Shown here piece after piece: positions 27,524 through 36,898 of a DNA stretch of 64,000 nucleotides. The notes beneath the pieces were generated by a model, which worked only from the letters and a program-made list of their open reading frames with translations, was not told the DNA's origin and made no database searches. Source of the DNA: Salipiger thiooxidans (GTDB lineage: Bacteria; Pseudomonadota; Alphaproteobacteria; Rhodobacterales; Rhodobacteraceae); assembly GCF_900102075.1 (NCBI RefSeq), contig NZ_FNAV01000003.1:1-64000 (forward strand). Reading direction: 5' to 3'. Both the position numbers and the translations under genes were made by a program. The number at the start of each line of letters is the position of its first letter. Position 1 is the stretch's first letter.

Positions 27524-29011
27524 TCAGCCCCGCGCCAGCCTCACCCGGATCGCATCGGCCAACAGCGCGCCGGTCGCGACCGCGAAGTCATGCGCCAGCA
27601 CCCGCACGTCCGCGAGGCCCGCCAGTTCGCGCGCCCGCGCCTGCCACGCCGCGCTGCGCTCGGCCAGGGCCATGTCCTCCGGTGCCAGCCGGGCGATCAG
27701 CGCCGCGAAGGCCTCGATCGCCGCGCCCTCGGCAAAGCGGACCCCGCGCGAGGCAAGGGTCTGGCAATGGATGCCGTTGGCGCCCTCGTAGATCGTGGTG
27801 ATCCGCGCATCCCGCCAGATCTGTGCCACGCCGTATTCCTCGAGATAGCCATAGCCGCCAAGGATCTGGATCCCCAGATCCGCCGCCCGCAGCCCTGCCT
27901 CGGTGCACCAGATCTTGCAGAGCGGCGTCAGGAACTCGACCAGCGCCGGGGCGTCGCCGCGTTCGAGCTCGCCCAGCGCGATGTGGCACATGGCGCGCGC
28001 CACGCGGGCGGCGTCCTGCTGCTCGGCCAGCATCCGCTGCACGTCCGGGTGATCGGCGAGCATCGCGTCGGACCCGTCGGGCTGGCGCCCCTGCCGACGC
28101 TCGGCGGCATAGGCCGCGGCGATGGCATGGGCCCGCGCCGCGTGGGCCACGCCCTGCAGCGACACGTCGAGCCGCGCGTGGTTCATCATGGTGAACATCG
28201 CCGCAAGCCCACGCCCCTCGGCGCCCACCAGCTCGGCGCTGGCACCGTCGAACTCCATCTGGCAGGTGGGCGAGGCGTGCAGGCCGAGCTTCTCCTCGAT
28301 CCGGGTGACGGTGATGGCGTTGCGCACCCCGTCGCGCTCCGAGGGGCAGAGGAACAGCGACAGCCCCTTCACCCCGTCCTCGGGCGCCCCGGTGCGCGCC
28401 AGCACTAGATGCAGGATGCCCTCGGACAGGTCCTGGTCACCGCCCGAGATGAAGATCTTCTGCCCCTCGATGCGCCAGCTCTCGCCGTCGCGCACCGCCC
28501 GGCAGCGGATCCGCGACAGGTCCGAGCCCGCCCCCGCCTCGGTCAGGCACATGGTGGAAAGCCACGCCCCCGAGGCAAGCTTCGGGATGTAGGCCTCCTG
28601 CTGCGCCGGGGTGCCGTGCACCAGCAGCGTCGAGACCGCGCCCGGCACGAGGTTGGTCACCATCTGCAGCGAATGGTTGGCGCCCGAGAAGATCTCGGAC
28701 ACCGCCGCCGCGGTCAGGTGGTCGAGCTCCTGACCGCCGAAAGCCTCGGGCGCCGTGAGCCCCTGCCAGCCGCTCTCGGCCAGTTCGGCATAGGCGGCAC
28801 CGAAGCCCTCGGGCATCCGCACCCGCCCGTTTTCGAGCCGGCAGCCCTCGCGGTCGCCTGGCCCATTGAGCGGCGCCAGCACGCCCTCGGCGAAGGCGGC
28901 GAAATGGCCCGCCACCTCCTGCGAAAGCTCGGGGTCCCATCCGGGCACCTCGCCGGCAAAGGTCCGGAGGCTGTGGAAGATGTCGTCGAGCGGGGCTTGA
29001 AAGGGGATCAT
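27524..29011 (-). CDS. Acyl-CoA dehydrogenase family protein of the hydroxycinnamate operon
   Basis: This 495-residue flavoenzyme has the acyl-CoA dehydrogenase core: TAPEAFGGQELDHLT, MCLTEAGAGSDL, a catalytic-region YEGANGIHCQTLA and the C-terminal helical bundle, with an extension typical of the roughly 600-residue group but shorter. It is the last gene of the leftward operon with feruloyl-CoA synthetase-like and hydratase genes. It could saturate hydroxycinnamoyl side chains or act on a related phenylpropanoid such as dihydroferulate. That role is inference from context. Confidence 0.85.
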   Translation of the reverse strand: MIPFQAPLDDIFHSLRTFAGEVPGWDPELSQEVAGHFAAFAEGVLAPLNGPGDREGCRLENGRVRMPEGFGAAYAELAESGWQGLTAPEAFGGQELDHLTAAAVSEIFSGANHSLQMVTNLVPGAVSTLLVHGTPAQQEAYIPKLASGAWLSTMCLTEAGAGSDLSRIRCRAVRDGESWRIEGQKIFISGGDQDLSEGILHLVLARTGAPEDGVKGLSLFLCPSERDGVRNAITVTRIEEKLGLHASPTCQMEFDGASAELVGAEGRGLAAMFTMMNHARLDVSLQGVAHAARAHAIAAAYAAERRQGRQPDGSDAMLADHPDVQRMLAEQQDAARVARAMCHIALGELERGDAPALVEFLTPLCKIWCTEAGLRAADLGIQILGGYGYLEEYGVAQIWRDARITTIYEGANGIHCQTLASRGVRFAEGAAIEAFAALIARLAPEDMALAERSAAWQARARELAGLADVRVLAHDFAVATGALLADAIRVRLARG

Positions 29012-29027
29012 CGCGCGGCGCCTCCGG

Positions 29028-29903
29028 TCAGCTCTCGATGCCCAGGAGGCGCATCGCGTTGTCCTTGAGGATGAGCGGCCGCACCTCGTCGCGGAACTCG
29101 GCCTTGTCGAAGGCGTCGAGCCACTTCTCGGGCGCGATCATCGGCCAGTCGGACCCGAAGAGCATCTTTTTCTTCAGGATCGTGTTGGCGTATTGCACGA
29201 GGATCTTGGGGAAGTACTTGGGCGACCAGCCGCTGAGGTCGATGTAGACGTTGGGCTTGTGCTGCGCGACCGAGAGCGCCTCTTCCTGCCATGGGAAGGA
29301 CGGATGCGCGAGGATGATCGGCATGTCGGGGAAATCCACTGCCAGATCGTCCATGAACATCGGGTTCGAATACTTCAGCCGCATGCCGTTGCCGCCGCGC
29401 ATCCCCGAGCCAACGCCGGTCTGCCCGGTGTGGAAGAGCGCCGGCACCCCGGCCTCGGCGATGGCCTCGTAAAGCGGGTAGGCCATGCGGTCGTTGGGGT
29501 AGAACCCCTGCATGGTCGGGTGGAACTTGAACCCCTTGATGCCGTGGTTCTGCACGAGGTCGCGGGCCTCGCGCGCACCGAGCCTGCCCTTCGCCGGGTC
29601 GATCGAGGCGAAGGGGATCAGGATGTCGCTGTTCTTGGCGCAGGCGTCGGCGACCTCGTAGTTGTCGTAGCGCCGGTAGCCGGTCTCGCGCTCGCTATCG
29701 ACCGGGAAGATCACCGCGGCGATGTTCTTCTCGCGGTAATGCGCGGCGGTGACGTCGATGGTCGGCGGATGCGACCACGGCGCGCCGAAGTACTTGGCCA
29801 TGGTGGACTGCAGCTCGTCGTAGCCGTCATCGGCGTGACAGCCGCACGCCTCCTCGGCATGGGTGTGGAAGTCGATCGCGCGGATCTTGGCGAAGTCGAT
29901 CAT
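29028..29903 (-). CDS. Amidohydrolase family protein of the hydroxycinnamate operon
   Basis: This 291-residue protein has the TIM-barrel metal hydrolase pattern of the amidohydrolase-2/ACMSD family: DFHTHAEE near the N-terminus, GFKFHP, ALFHTGQTG, LAHPSFPW and FGSDWP. Related hydrolases occur in hydroxycinnamate (cou-type) clusters, where they are thought to cleave a beta-keto thioester or similar intermediate. By position it could do the same here. Direct evidence is limited to fold motifs and operon context. Confidence 0.82.
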   Translation of the reverse strand: MIDFAKIRAIDFHTHAEEACGCHADDGYDELQSTMAKYFGAPWSHPPTIDVTAAHYREKNIAAVIFPVDSERETGYRRYDNYEVADACAKNSDILIPFASIDPAKGRLGAREARDLVQNHGIKGFKFHPTMQGFYPNDRMAYPLYEAIAEAGVPALFHTGQTGVGSGMRGGNGMRLKYSNPMFMDDLAVDFPDMPIILAHPSFPWQEEALSVAQHKPNVYIDLSGWSPKYFPKILVQYANTILKKKMLFGSDWPMIAPEKWLDAFDKAEFRDEVRPLILKDNAMRLLGIES

Positions 29904-29915
29904 CTGGTGTCCTCC

Positions 29916-31790
29916 TCAGACGCGGATCAGCGCCGGATCTTCGTTGTCGTAGAGCCGCTCGAGAAGCTCCGCCCGGCGGGTCAGGATCTTCTTGATGTTG
30001 AGCGAGCCCTTGTCGGTGATCTCGTGGTGTTCGAGCGACGGCGGCTCGGCCAGCACCATGGCGCGGGTGATGCGCTTGGCCGAGCCCGTCACATGCGCGT
30101 TCATCTCGCGCAGGCGCAGTTCGACCCGCGTCATCAGCGCGGTGTCGGTGACGGCGCCCTGCGTGACCTCGCCCGACGCGGCGGCCCCGGGCACGGGGAA
30201 GATGAAGAGCCCCACCTCGCCCCGGTCATGGCCGCAGATCACCACGTCCTGCGCCAGCCCGGCGAGCTCCTTGAGCGCGGTCATGCGCAGGTTGCCCGCC
30301 TGCACCCAGGTCCCGGTGTCGAGCTTGAAGTCCTCGGACACGCGGCCGTCGAACACCAGTCCACGGTCGGCATCGTCCGGATCGACGAAGCGCACCGCAT
30401 CGCCGGTGATGAAGAACCCCTCGTCGTCGAAGGCCTCGGCGGTCCTGGCGGGGTCGTTGAAGTAGCCGGTCATCACGTTCGGCCCCTTGACGCGCACCTC
30501 GCAGCGCATGTCCTCGTCGGGGATAAGCTTCACCTCGACGCCGGGCAGCGGCACGCCGATCACGCCCGAGCGGCCGATGGGCTCGTGCACCATGAGGCAG
30601 GCGGGGGCGGTCTCGGTGAGGCCCCAGCTCGAGATCATCATCGGCAGACCGCCGCGGGCGTCGATACAGAACTGCTCGAGCGCCTCCCACACGTCCTGCG
30701 GCAGCGAGGCGCCGGCGTAGAACAGCAGCTGCAGGTCCTTGCACAGATGCGCCTGCGTGGCGGGGTCGTCCTTGATGGCGTCGACCAGCATGTTCCAGCC
30801 CACGGGCACGTTGAAGGCCAGCGTGCCGGGCCGGTCGGTGCGGTTTTTGAGCGTGGTGGCAAAGCCCCTGCCGGTGGGCTTGCCGCTGTCGATGGTCAGG
30901 GTGCCGCCATGGGCCAGCATCATGTTGACGTTGTGCGAGCCGCCGAAGACGTGGTTCCACGGCAGCCAGTCAGTGATGCGCGGCGCATGATCCATGAGGA
31001 AGGGAAGCGCCACCTGCATCTGCACCTGGTTCACGCACATCATCCGGTGCGTGGTCAGCACGCCCTTGGGATCCGAGCTCGAGCCGGAGGTGAAGAGGAT
31101 CTTGGCCAGCGTGTCCGGGCCGACCGTGGCATGGACGGCATCCAGATCGGGGCGCTCCTCGGCATGGACCAGCTCGGAAAGCCGCGTCACCGGACGCCCG
31201 GCCTCGCCGCGCGCGGCGACCACCTCGACATCGGCGAGCTGCGGCAGGGCCAGCGCCGAGGCGTAGCGGGTGGCGTCATCGACGAAGGCGAGCTTGGGCT
31301 TCACCTTGTCGAGCACGAAGATCAGCCGGCCATGAGCCTCGGGGATCAGCGAATACTGCTCGGCCAGCGGCACCACCGGCACGCCGATGTACTGCGCCGC
31401 GAGCGAGACCAGCAGGTGGTCGAGCCCGTTGCCCGAGAGCATGGCGATGGTGTCGCCCTCGCCCAGCCCCCGTGCCAGCAGCGCCGAGGCGATGGCGCGG
31501 ACCTGCTGCAGCAGCTCGAGATAGGTGACGTTGCGCCAGCCCGGCCCCTCGACAGGCCGCTCCGAGACGGCGACGCGGTAGGGCGCCTTCTCGGCCCATT
31601 CGTGCAGCCAGACGCCGGTGTTGGCGACCGCCTCGGGCAGGTCGTAGCCCGAGCGCAGCAGGATGGTGCCGTCGGCGCGGTCCTCGCGAACCACCTTGTG
31701 CGGCACGTAGCGGGTCAGCGTGTGACGGCGGGCCCAGTCGGCCCGGGCGGTCGGGTCCTTGGGCGCGCGTTCGATGATCTGGGTGTTCAT
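29916..31790 (-). CDS. fcs: Feruloyl-CoA synthetase-type acyl-CoA ligase
   Basis: This 624-residue AMP-forming ligase has the P-loop LFTSGSSSDPKGV, the adenylation motif SSWGLTETAP and the hinge region FDGRVSEDFKLDTGTWV. The last is characteristic of feruloyl-CoA synthetases, which lack a typical C-terminal end of short-chain ligases. It would activate ferulate, p-coumarate or caffeate to CoA thioesters, the entry step of side-chain degradation. It is preceded and followed on the same strand by hydratase and amidohydrolase genes with short gaps. Confidence 0.9.
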   Translation of the reverse strand: MNTQIIERAPKDPTARADWARRHTLTRYVPHKVVREDRADGTILLRSGYDLPEAVANTGVWLHEWAEKAPYRVAVSERPVEGPGWRNVTYLELLQQVRAIASALLARGLGEGDTIAMLSGNGLDHLLVSLAAQYIGVPVVPLAEQYSLIPEAHGRLIFVLDKVKPKLAFVDDATRYASALALPQLADVEVVAARGEAGRPVTRLSELVHAEERPDLDAVHATVGPDTLAKILFTSGSSSDPKGVLTTHRMMCVNQVQMQVALPFLMDHAPRITDWLPWNHVFGGSHNVNMMLAHGGTLTIDSGKPTGRGFATTLKNRTDRPGTLAFNVPVGWNMLVDAIKDDPATQAHLCKDLQLLFYAGASLPQDVWEALEQFCIDARGGLPMMISSWGLTETAPACLMVHEPIGRSGVIGVPLPGVEVKLIPDEDMRCEVRVKGPNVMTGYFNDPARTAEAFDDEGFFITGDAVRFVDPDDADRGLVFDGRVSEDFKLDTGTWVQAGNLRMTALKELAGLAQDVVICGHDRGEVGLFIFPVPGAAASGEVTQGAVTDTALMTRVELRLREMNAHVTGSAKRITRAMVLAEPPSLEHHEITDKGSLNIKKILTRRAELLERLYDNEDPALIRV

Positions 31791-31811
31791 GGCTCCTCCC
31801 TCCCTGCGATC

Positions 31812-32582
31812 TCAGCGGAACACGGGGCTGCGCTTTTCGAGGAAGGCGCGCAGGCCCTCCTCGGCGTCGGGCGTGGTCTGGACGAGCGCCGCGGCGAGGC
31901 TCTCGGTGAAGAGCCCGTCCGAGCGGGACATGTCGCCGATGCGGGTCAGCGCGTTGATCATGAAGTAGTTGGACATGGGCGCGTTGGCGGCGATCCTGGA
32001 GGCAAGCTTGCGCGCCATCGGCAGCGCCTCGCCCTCGCCCACGCTGTAATGCGCGAGCCCGAGGCGCAGGCCCTCCTCGGCGTCATACTTGCGCCCGGTG
32101 AGCATCATCTCGACCATCCGGTCCGGCCCGAGGATGCGGCCCACCCGGACCGTCGCCCCGCCGCCCACGAAGATGCCGCGGCGGCCTTCGGGAAGCTGGA
32201 AGATCACCGATGGCTCGGCGATGCGCACGTGGGTGGCGGTCGCCATCTCGAGCCCCCCGCCGATCACCGCGCCGGTCATGGCGCTGATGGTCACGACGCC
32301 GCCGAACTGGATCATGTCCATGACGCGGTGCCAGTTGCGCGAGTGGTAGACCCCCTCCTCGGCGCTGCGCGACACGTGCTCGGCGAGGTCGAGCCCCGAG
32401 CAGAAGTGCCCGCCGCGACCGTGCAGGATCACCACGCGGACGTCCTTGGGAAGCGAAGAATAGAACTGCTCGATCTCGGCCATGAGACCGTCGGACATGG
32501 CGTTGCGCTTGTCCTCTCGGACCAGCTCGAGCTCGGCGATCTGCTCGTCGTAGCGGGCCTCGGTGTAGGTGCCTTTCAACAT
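31812..32582 (-). CDS. Enoyl-CoA hydratase/isomerase (crotonase) family protein
   Basis: This 256-residue crotonase has an oxyanion-hole motif (HFCSGLDLAEH and GAVIGGGLEMATATH) and the catalytic glutamate candidate in QLPEGRRGIFVGGG. It lacks the features I associate with vanillin-forming hydratase/lyase (Y and GWCFGGGF context), so plain hydration of hydroxycinnamoyl-CoA is more likely than direct aldehyde release. The ATG at 32582 has GAGGAC at good spacing. A second ATG at 32594 overlaps the SDR stop (ATGA) but lacks an evident ribosome-binding site. Confidence 0.86.
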   Translation of the reverse strand: MLKGTYTEARYDEQIAELELVREDKRNAMSDGLMAEIEQFYSSLPKDVRVVILHGRGGHFCSGLDLAEHVSRSAEEGVYHSRNWHRVMDMIQFGGVVTISAMTGAVIGGGLEMATATHVRIAEPSVIFQLPEGRRGIFVGGGATVRVGRILGPDRMVEMMLTGRKYDAEEGLRLGLAHYSVGEGEALPMARKLASRIAANAPMSNYFMINALTRIGDMSRSDGLFTESLAAALVQTTPDAEEGLRAFLEKRSPVFR

Positions 32583-32590
32583 GTCAGTCC

Positions 32591-33355
32591 TCATTTCGGC
32601 GCAAGGCGAACGGCGCTGTCGAGGCGGATCACCTCACCGTTCAGCAGGGGGTTTTCGACGATCTGCTGCACCAGCAGGGCGAATTCATCGGGCTTGCCCA
32701 TGCGCGAGGGGAAGGGCAGCCCGGCCTCGAGCGCGGTCCGCGCCTCGGGCGGGAGACCGGCGCTCATGGCGGTCTCGAAGAGCCCTGGCGCGATGGTCAT
32801 GACGCGGATCCCGAAGCGGGCGAGCTCGCGCGCGGCGGGCAGCGTCAGCGAGGCGATGCCGCCCTTGGACGCGGCATAGGCCGCCTGCCCGATCTGGCCG
32901 TCCTGGTAAGCGACCGAGGCGGTGTTCACGATCAGCCCGCGCGCCCCGTCCGCATCCAGCGGCTCGGCGGCGGACATCAGCCTGGCGGCGTGGCTGAGCA
33001 CGATGTAGCTGCCCAGCAGGTTGACCCGGAGCGTGCGCTCGAAGGCCTCGATGGGCAGCACCCCGTCGCGGGGCAGGATGCGCCCCGCGGTGCCGATGCC
33101 GGCGCAGTTGACCACGATGCGCGGGGTCCCGAGCTTCGACGCGACCTCGGCGAAGGCGGCCTCGACGGCGGCGTTGTCGGAAACGTCGACCGCAATCGCC
33201 AGCCCGCCGATCTCGTCCGCGACGCGCTCCGCCGCCTCGGCGCCGCGGTCCACCACCGCAACCCTGGCGCCAGCCGCTGCCAGCCGCCGGGCGGTGGCCT
33301 CGCCGAGGCCGCTGCCGGCGCCGGTGACCAGCGCGATCTGTCCGGAAATCTCCAT
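32591..33355 (-). CDS. SDR family dehydrogenase, 3-hydroxyacyl-CoA dehydrogenase-like
   Basis: This 254-residue short-chain dehydrogenase has TGAGSGLG at the NAD site, the NCAGIG strand, and catalytic Ser and YxxxK (NTASVAYQDG and YAASKGG). It is closest to the HSD17B10/type-2 3-hydroxyacyl-CoA dehydrogenase pattern. Together with the hydratase it would oxidise the beta-hydroxy thioester to the beta-keto form, suggesting a beta-oxidative route for the side chain. Confidence 0.86.
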   Translation of the reverse strand: MEISGQIALVTGAGSGLGEATARRLAAAGARVAVVDRGAEAAERVADEIGGLAIAVDVSDNAAVEAAFAEVASKLGTPRIVVNCAGIGTAGRILPRDGVLPIEAFERTLRVNLLGSYIVLSHAARLMSAAEPLDADGARGLIVNTASVAYQDGQIGQAAYAASKGGIASLTLPAARELARFGIRVMTIAPGLFETAMSAGLPPEARTALEAGLPFPSRMGKPDEFALLVQQIVENPLLNGEVIRLDSAVRLAPK

Positions 33356-33370
33356 GATCCGTTCCTTTCC

Positions 33371-34651
33371 CTAGATCAGGCCGCGCAGGGCGAGCATGCC
33401 GCCCACCAGCGCCAGATCGGCGATGATGAAGGGCACGATGCCGGCGAAGACCTGTTCCAGCCGCACGTAGTCCCGGGCGACCGAATGTATGACGAAGACG
33501 TTGAGCCCCACCGGCGGCGTGATCATCCCGATCTCGAGCAGCTTGGCGACGAGCAGGCCGAACCACAGCTTGTCGACGCCGTGCTGGGCGAGGATCGGCA
33601 GGAACAGCGGCAGGGTCAGCAGCAGCGCCCCGATCGGCTCGAGGAACATGCCCAGCACGAGGTAGATCAGCACGATCACCAGCAGCAGCGCGAAGGTCCC
33701 GAGCCCGAGGCTTTCCACGAAACCGCCCATCTGCATCGACAGGCCCGACATGGCCACGAGGCGGGTGAAGAGGTTGGCGCCGATGGCGATGATGAAGAGC
33801 GCGCCCGACGAGAGCAGCGTGTCGACGAGGCTCTCCTTGAAGTCGGCCCAGCTCAGCGAGCGGCGCAGCACGCCGATGAGCAGCGCCGCGAAGCTGCCGA
33901 AGGCGCCGGCCTCGGTGGCGGTGAAGAAGCCCGAGAACAGCCCGCCGAAGACCGCCGCGATGAGCAGCAGCACCGGCCAGATCTCGGCGGTCTTCCTCCA
34001 GCGGTCGCCCATGGTGTAGGGCTCGGCCGGCGGCAGGGCTGCGGGGTTGCGCCACCACACCACCAGCACCGCGCCGATGTAGAAGATAAGCGAGGCGAGG
34101 CCGACGAAGAGCCCGCCGAGGAACAGGTCGTTGATCGAGACCTGCGCCTGGATGCCGAAGAGGATCAGGATGATCGACGGCGGGATCAGCGCCCCGATGG
34201 TGCCGCCCGCGGCGACCGAGCCGGTGGCGATGCGCAGGTCGTAGCCCTGCCGCGCCATCTCGGGCACCGCGATGCGGCCGATAGCGGCGGAACAGGCCAC
34301 CGACGAGCCCGACACCGCGGCGAAGCCCGAGGCCCCCGCCAGCGAGGCGATGGCGAGCCCGCCGGGCAGCCAGCCCCACCACACCCGCGCGGCCTCGAAC
34401 AGGCCCCGGGTCAGCCCCGAGTGATAGGCGATGTAGCCCATCAGCAGGAACATCGGGATCGACGACAGCGTCCAGCTGGCCGAGGTGGTGTAGGGAATGG
34501 TCGAGAGCATCGAGAAGGCCGGGCGGAAGCCGGCGACGGCCCAGATGCCGACGAAGGACACGCCGATCAGCGCGGCGGCGATCGGGACGCGCAGCATGAT
34601 CAGCCCGAGCAGCGCGGCAAGGGACAGGATGCCGATGGTGACGGGATCCAT
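33371..34651 (-). CDS. dctM: TRAP transporter large membrane subunit (DctM)
   Basis: This 426-residue protein has about twelve hydrophobic helices and the DctM pattern (GGLAIASLAGASGFAAVSGSSVACSAAIG, LIPPSIILILFGI, FFTATEAGAFGSF, GMITPPVGLNVFVI). It is the ion-coupled permease of a TRAP system, most likely importing the aromatic acid used by the operon. Its ATG shares one base with the dctQ stop (TGATG). Confidence 0.92.
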   Translation of the reverse strand: MDPVTIGILSLAALLGLIMLRVPIAAALIGVSFVGIWAVAGFRPAFSMLSTIPYTTSASWTLSSIPMFLLMGYIAYHSGLTRGLFEAARVWWGWLPGGLAIASLAGASGFAAVSGSSVACSAAIGRIAVPEMARQGYDLRIATGSVAAGGTIGALIPPSIILILFGIQAQVSINDLFLGGLFVGLASLIFYIGAVLVVWWRNPAALPPAEPYTMGDRWRKTAEIWPVLLLIAAVFGGLFSGFFTATEAGAFGSFAALLIGVLRRSLSWADFKESLVDTLLSSGALFIIAIGANLFTRLVAMSGLSMQMGGFVESLGLGTFALLLVIVLIYLVLGMFLEPIGALLLTLPLFLPILAQHGVDKLWFGLLVAKLLEIGMITPPVGLNVFVIHSVARDYVRLEQVFAGIVPFIIADLALVGGMLALRGLI

Positions 34652-35190
34652 CACGCGTTCTCCTTGAGGGATTCGAGTTCTTCGAGCGGGTCGTGCTGGG
34701 TGCCCGCGAAACGCCCGGTGAAGAGTTCGATCAGGCGGATGACGTTGACCAGCAGCGCGAGGCCGAAGGACACCGGCAGGATCCAGTAGCTGGGCCATGT
34801 CGGGAAGCGCATGGTGCCGGCCTCGACGTAGACGCGGCGGGCGGTCTTGCTCACTGCCTCCACGGCGGAGCCCCAGAGCAGCACGGCCAGCACCGCGCCG
34901 AAGACCGTGAGCCCGAGCAGCAGCACCGCGCGCAGCGGCCAGCCGGTGAGCTTCTCGGTGAACACCGTCGCCTCGATGTGGCGGCGCTTGAGCTCGGTCA
35001 TCGCCAACGGCAGCACGCTCACCGCGACCATGTAATACTTGCCGACAAGATCGGCAGTGGCGGGGAAGCCGGCGCCGAGGAAGGCGCGCATGAAGACGTC
35101 GATCACGACCTGCAGCATCATCGCCAGCAGCACGACGCCACCCAATACCATACTGATCCGCGCCACGGCGGTTTCGATCGGTTTCAGCAT
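34651..35190 (-). CDS. dctQ: TRAP transporter small membrane subunit (DctQ)
   Basis: This 179-residue protein has four helices, with the DctQ core VVIDVFMRAFLGAGFPATADLVGKYYMVAVSVLPLAMTEL split by a polar turn and the HIEATVF motif. It binds the large subunit in the inner membrane. It is 69 bp downstream of the binding-protein gene and coupled to dctM. Confidence 0.88.
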   Translation of the reverse strand: MLKPIETAVARISMVLGGVVLLAMMLQVVIDVFMRAFLGAGFPATADLVGKYYMVAVSVLPLAMTELKRRHIEATVFTEKLTGWPLRAVLLLGLTVFGAVLAVLLWGSAVEAVSKTARRVYVEAGTMRFPTWPSYWILPVSFGLALLVNVIRLIELFTGRFAGTQHDPLEELESLKENA

Positions 35191-35259
35191 CCGATGCTCC
35201 GGGAAATTGCGGGGTGAAGCGGGTGAGCGCCCCGGGTTGGCGGGGCGCCCGGCGGTGAC

Positions 35260-36363
35260 TCAGCCGCCGTAGGTCGCGAAATCGACCTGCGACCAGATCT
35301 CCTGCGCGCGCAGCTCGCCCAGGGCCTCGGGCGTCATGTCGGGGGTGACGAGCCCTTCCCATTTCTCGATCAGCGCCTTGTAGCGGTCGATCTTGGACTG
35401 GGCATCGGACACGCCGCGCTCTTCGAGGATCTTGGCGGCGTTGGCGAGGCGCTCTTCGTTGAACGCGGCCTTGGCATCGACGAGGCTCTGGTCAGGCTCG
35501 ATGAACTCGACGAGCTTCTGTTCGCGCACTTCGGCGATCTGGGCGTCAAAGCCCGCGAGGCCCGCGGCCAGACCGTATTGCGAGGCAGTGGCCAGCGCCT
35601 TGCGGTCGGCGGTGTCCATGCGGTCCCAGAGCATCTTGCCGGCGGTGGCAACGGCCGCGCCGTTGAACACGCCCTGCTCGATCTCGGTGACGTAGCCCAC
35701 CACGTCGCCAAGGCGGTTTGCGATGATCTCGTGCGGCGAGCTGAAGGTGGCGTCGATCACGCCCTGGCTCAGCGACTCGAAGAGTTCGCTCGAGGGCATC
35801 TGCACGGGCGCGCCGCCGGTGCTTTCGATGAAGGCCGCGTAGAACGGCGAGCCGCTGCGGATCTTCAGGCCCTTCATGTCGTCGAGGGTGCGCACCGGCC
35901 TGGTCGACAGCAGGTCGTAGAGCGGCGTGGTATCGGAGCCGAGATAGACCTGCCCGTTGCGGGTGAACTCGGCCTGGCAGGGCTCGCAGGTGACGATGTA
36001 CTCGGTCACCGCCGACGAGACGACCTTGGCGCTGGAGCCCAGCATCGACAGCTCGGAGACCAGCACGCTGTCCGGGTACTCGGCGACGAAATAGGGCATC
36101 AGCAGTGGGCCGAATTCGGTCACGCCGTCACGCAGGCTGGTGGACATCTCGTTCGGCGCGACCAGCCCCGAGGGCGTGTCCATGCCGGTCCAGCGCCCGT
36201 CGGTCAGCTCTTCGAGCTTGGCGAAGATCGTCGGGTAGACGTCGGTGGCGATGGCGTGGCTCGGGCCGAAGCCGCTGGTGGCGCGGATGGTGTCCGCCTG
36301 GGCCGTCAGCGCGACGGCGGAAATCGAGCATGCGAGCAGGCTCGCGGCAAAGCGCGTTTTCAT
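35260..36363 (-). CDS. dctP: TRAP transporter periplasmic solute-binding protein (DctP)
   Basis: This 367-residue exported protein (Sec signal residues 1-23, cleavage after AQA) has the TRAP substrate-binding pattern, with RSGSPFYAAFIESTGGAPVQMPSSELFESL in the ligand-binding lobe. Two cysteines (CEPC) in the middle are unusual for the family and could form a disulfide. It is the first structural gene after marR, with GGAGGAGACCC before the ATG. The substrate is inferred to be a hydroxycinnamate or related aromatic acid. Confidence 0.9.
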   Translation of the reverse strand: MKTRFAASLLACSISAVALTAQADTIRATSGFGPSHAIATDVYPTIFAKLEELTDGRWTGMDTPSGLVAPNEMSTSLRDGVTEFGPLLMPYFVAEYPDSVLVSELSMLGSSAKVVSSAVTEYIVTCEPCQAEFTRNGQVYLGSDTTPLYDLLSTRPVRTLDDMKGLKIRSGSPFYAAFIESTGGAPVQMPSSELFESLSQGVIDATFSSPHEIIANRLGDVVGYVTEIEQGVFNGAAVATAGKMLWDRMDTADRKALATASQYGLAAGLAGFDAQIAEVREQKLVEFIEPDQSLVDAKAAFNEERLANAAKILEERGVSDAQSKIDRYKALIEKWEGLVTPDMTPEALGELRAQEIWSQVDFATYGG

Positions 36364-36424
36364 GGGTCTCCTCCCTGTGTTGCGTCACGCCCGTCCGAAC
36401 CCGGACGGACCGCGACCCTCCTTA

Positions 36425-36898
36425 TCACGTCCGCTGGTCCTCGAGCCGTTCCAGAACGGCCATGAGGCGGGTGCGATCCTCCTTGTCGAGACAGCCGACG
36501 ATCGTGTCCTCGGCCTGCCTTATCTTGTCGGCCGCCCGGTCGCGCAGACGGCGGCCGCGCAGCGTGGCGGTCAGCGCATAGCGCCGACGGTCCGTGGGAA
36601 CCTTCTTGCGGGCGATGAAGCCGGACTGCTCGAGCTCGTCGATGATCACGACCAGGTTCGAACGCTCCATCTGCAAGGCCGCCGCGAGTTCGGTCTGAAC
36701 GATTCCGGGATTGTCGGTGATGATCGACAGGCAGGAGAAGCTGACCACCCTGAGGCCGTCCTCCGCGAGCACCTGCTGTGCCACCGGCTGGATCTGCATG
36801 TAGGCGCGCTTCAGGCGGTAGCCGATCAGGTCACCAAGCACCGTGTCCTCCACATTCTGGCCCACACGGTCGTCCGGACTTTTATCGAGTTGCGGCAT
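36425..36898 (-). CDS. MarR family regulator, probable repressor of the hydroxycinnamate operon
   Basis: This 157-residue regulator has the MarR winged helix: IVQTELAAALQMERSNLVVIIDELEQSGFIARKKVPTDRRRYALT in pieces, with the D-R-R wing. MarR proteins of the CouR/FerR type bind hydroxycinnamoyl-CoA and release DNA, and this one heads the operon. It is followed after 61 bp by dctP. The upstream A/T-rich region is the likely operator and promoter. Confidence 0.88.
   Translation of the reverse strand: MPQLDKSPDDRVGQNVEDTVLGDLIGYRLKRAYMQIQPVAQQVLAEDGLRVVSFSCLSIITDNPGIVQTELAAALQMERSNLVVIIDELEQSGFIARKKVPTDRRRYALTATLRGRRLRDRAADKIRQAEDTIVGCLDKEDRTRLMAVLERLEDQRT

Noticed and set aside
32582-32594. Crotonase gene read as the vanillin-forming hydroxycinnamoyl-CoA hydratase/lyase
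   Set aside because: The motif context around the oxyanion hole and the catalytic glutamate fits ordinary enoyl-CoA hydratases better. The product therefore should not be assumed to be an aldehyde.
29193-32879. A very long open frame on the plus strand (over 1200 codons) opposite the hydroxycinnamate genes
   Set aside because: It is antisense to three genes with clear family motifs. High GC at third positions removes stop codons from the complementary frame, and the translation is low in aromatic and lysine residues and rich in R, G, H, D as expected of a shadow.
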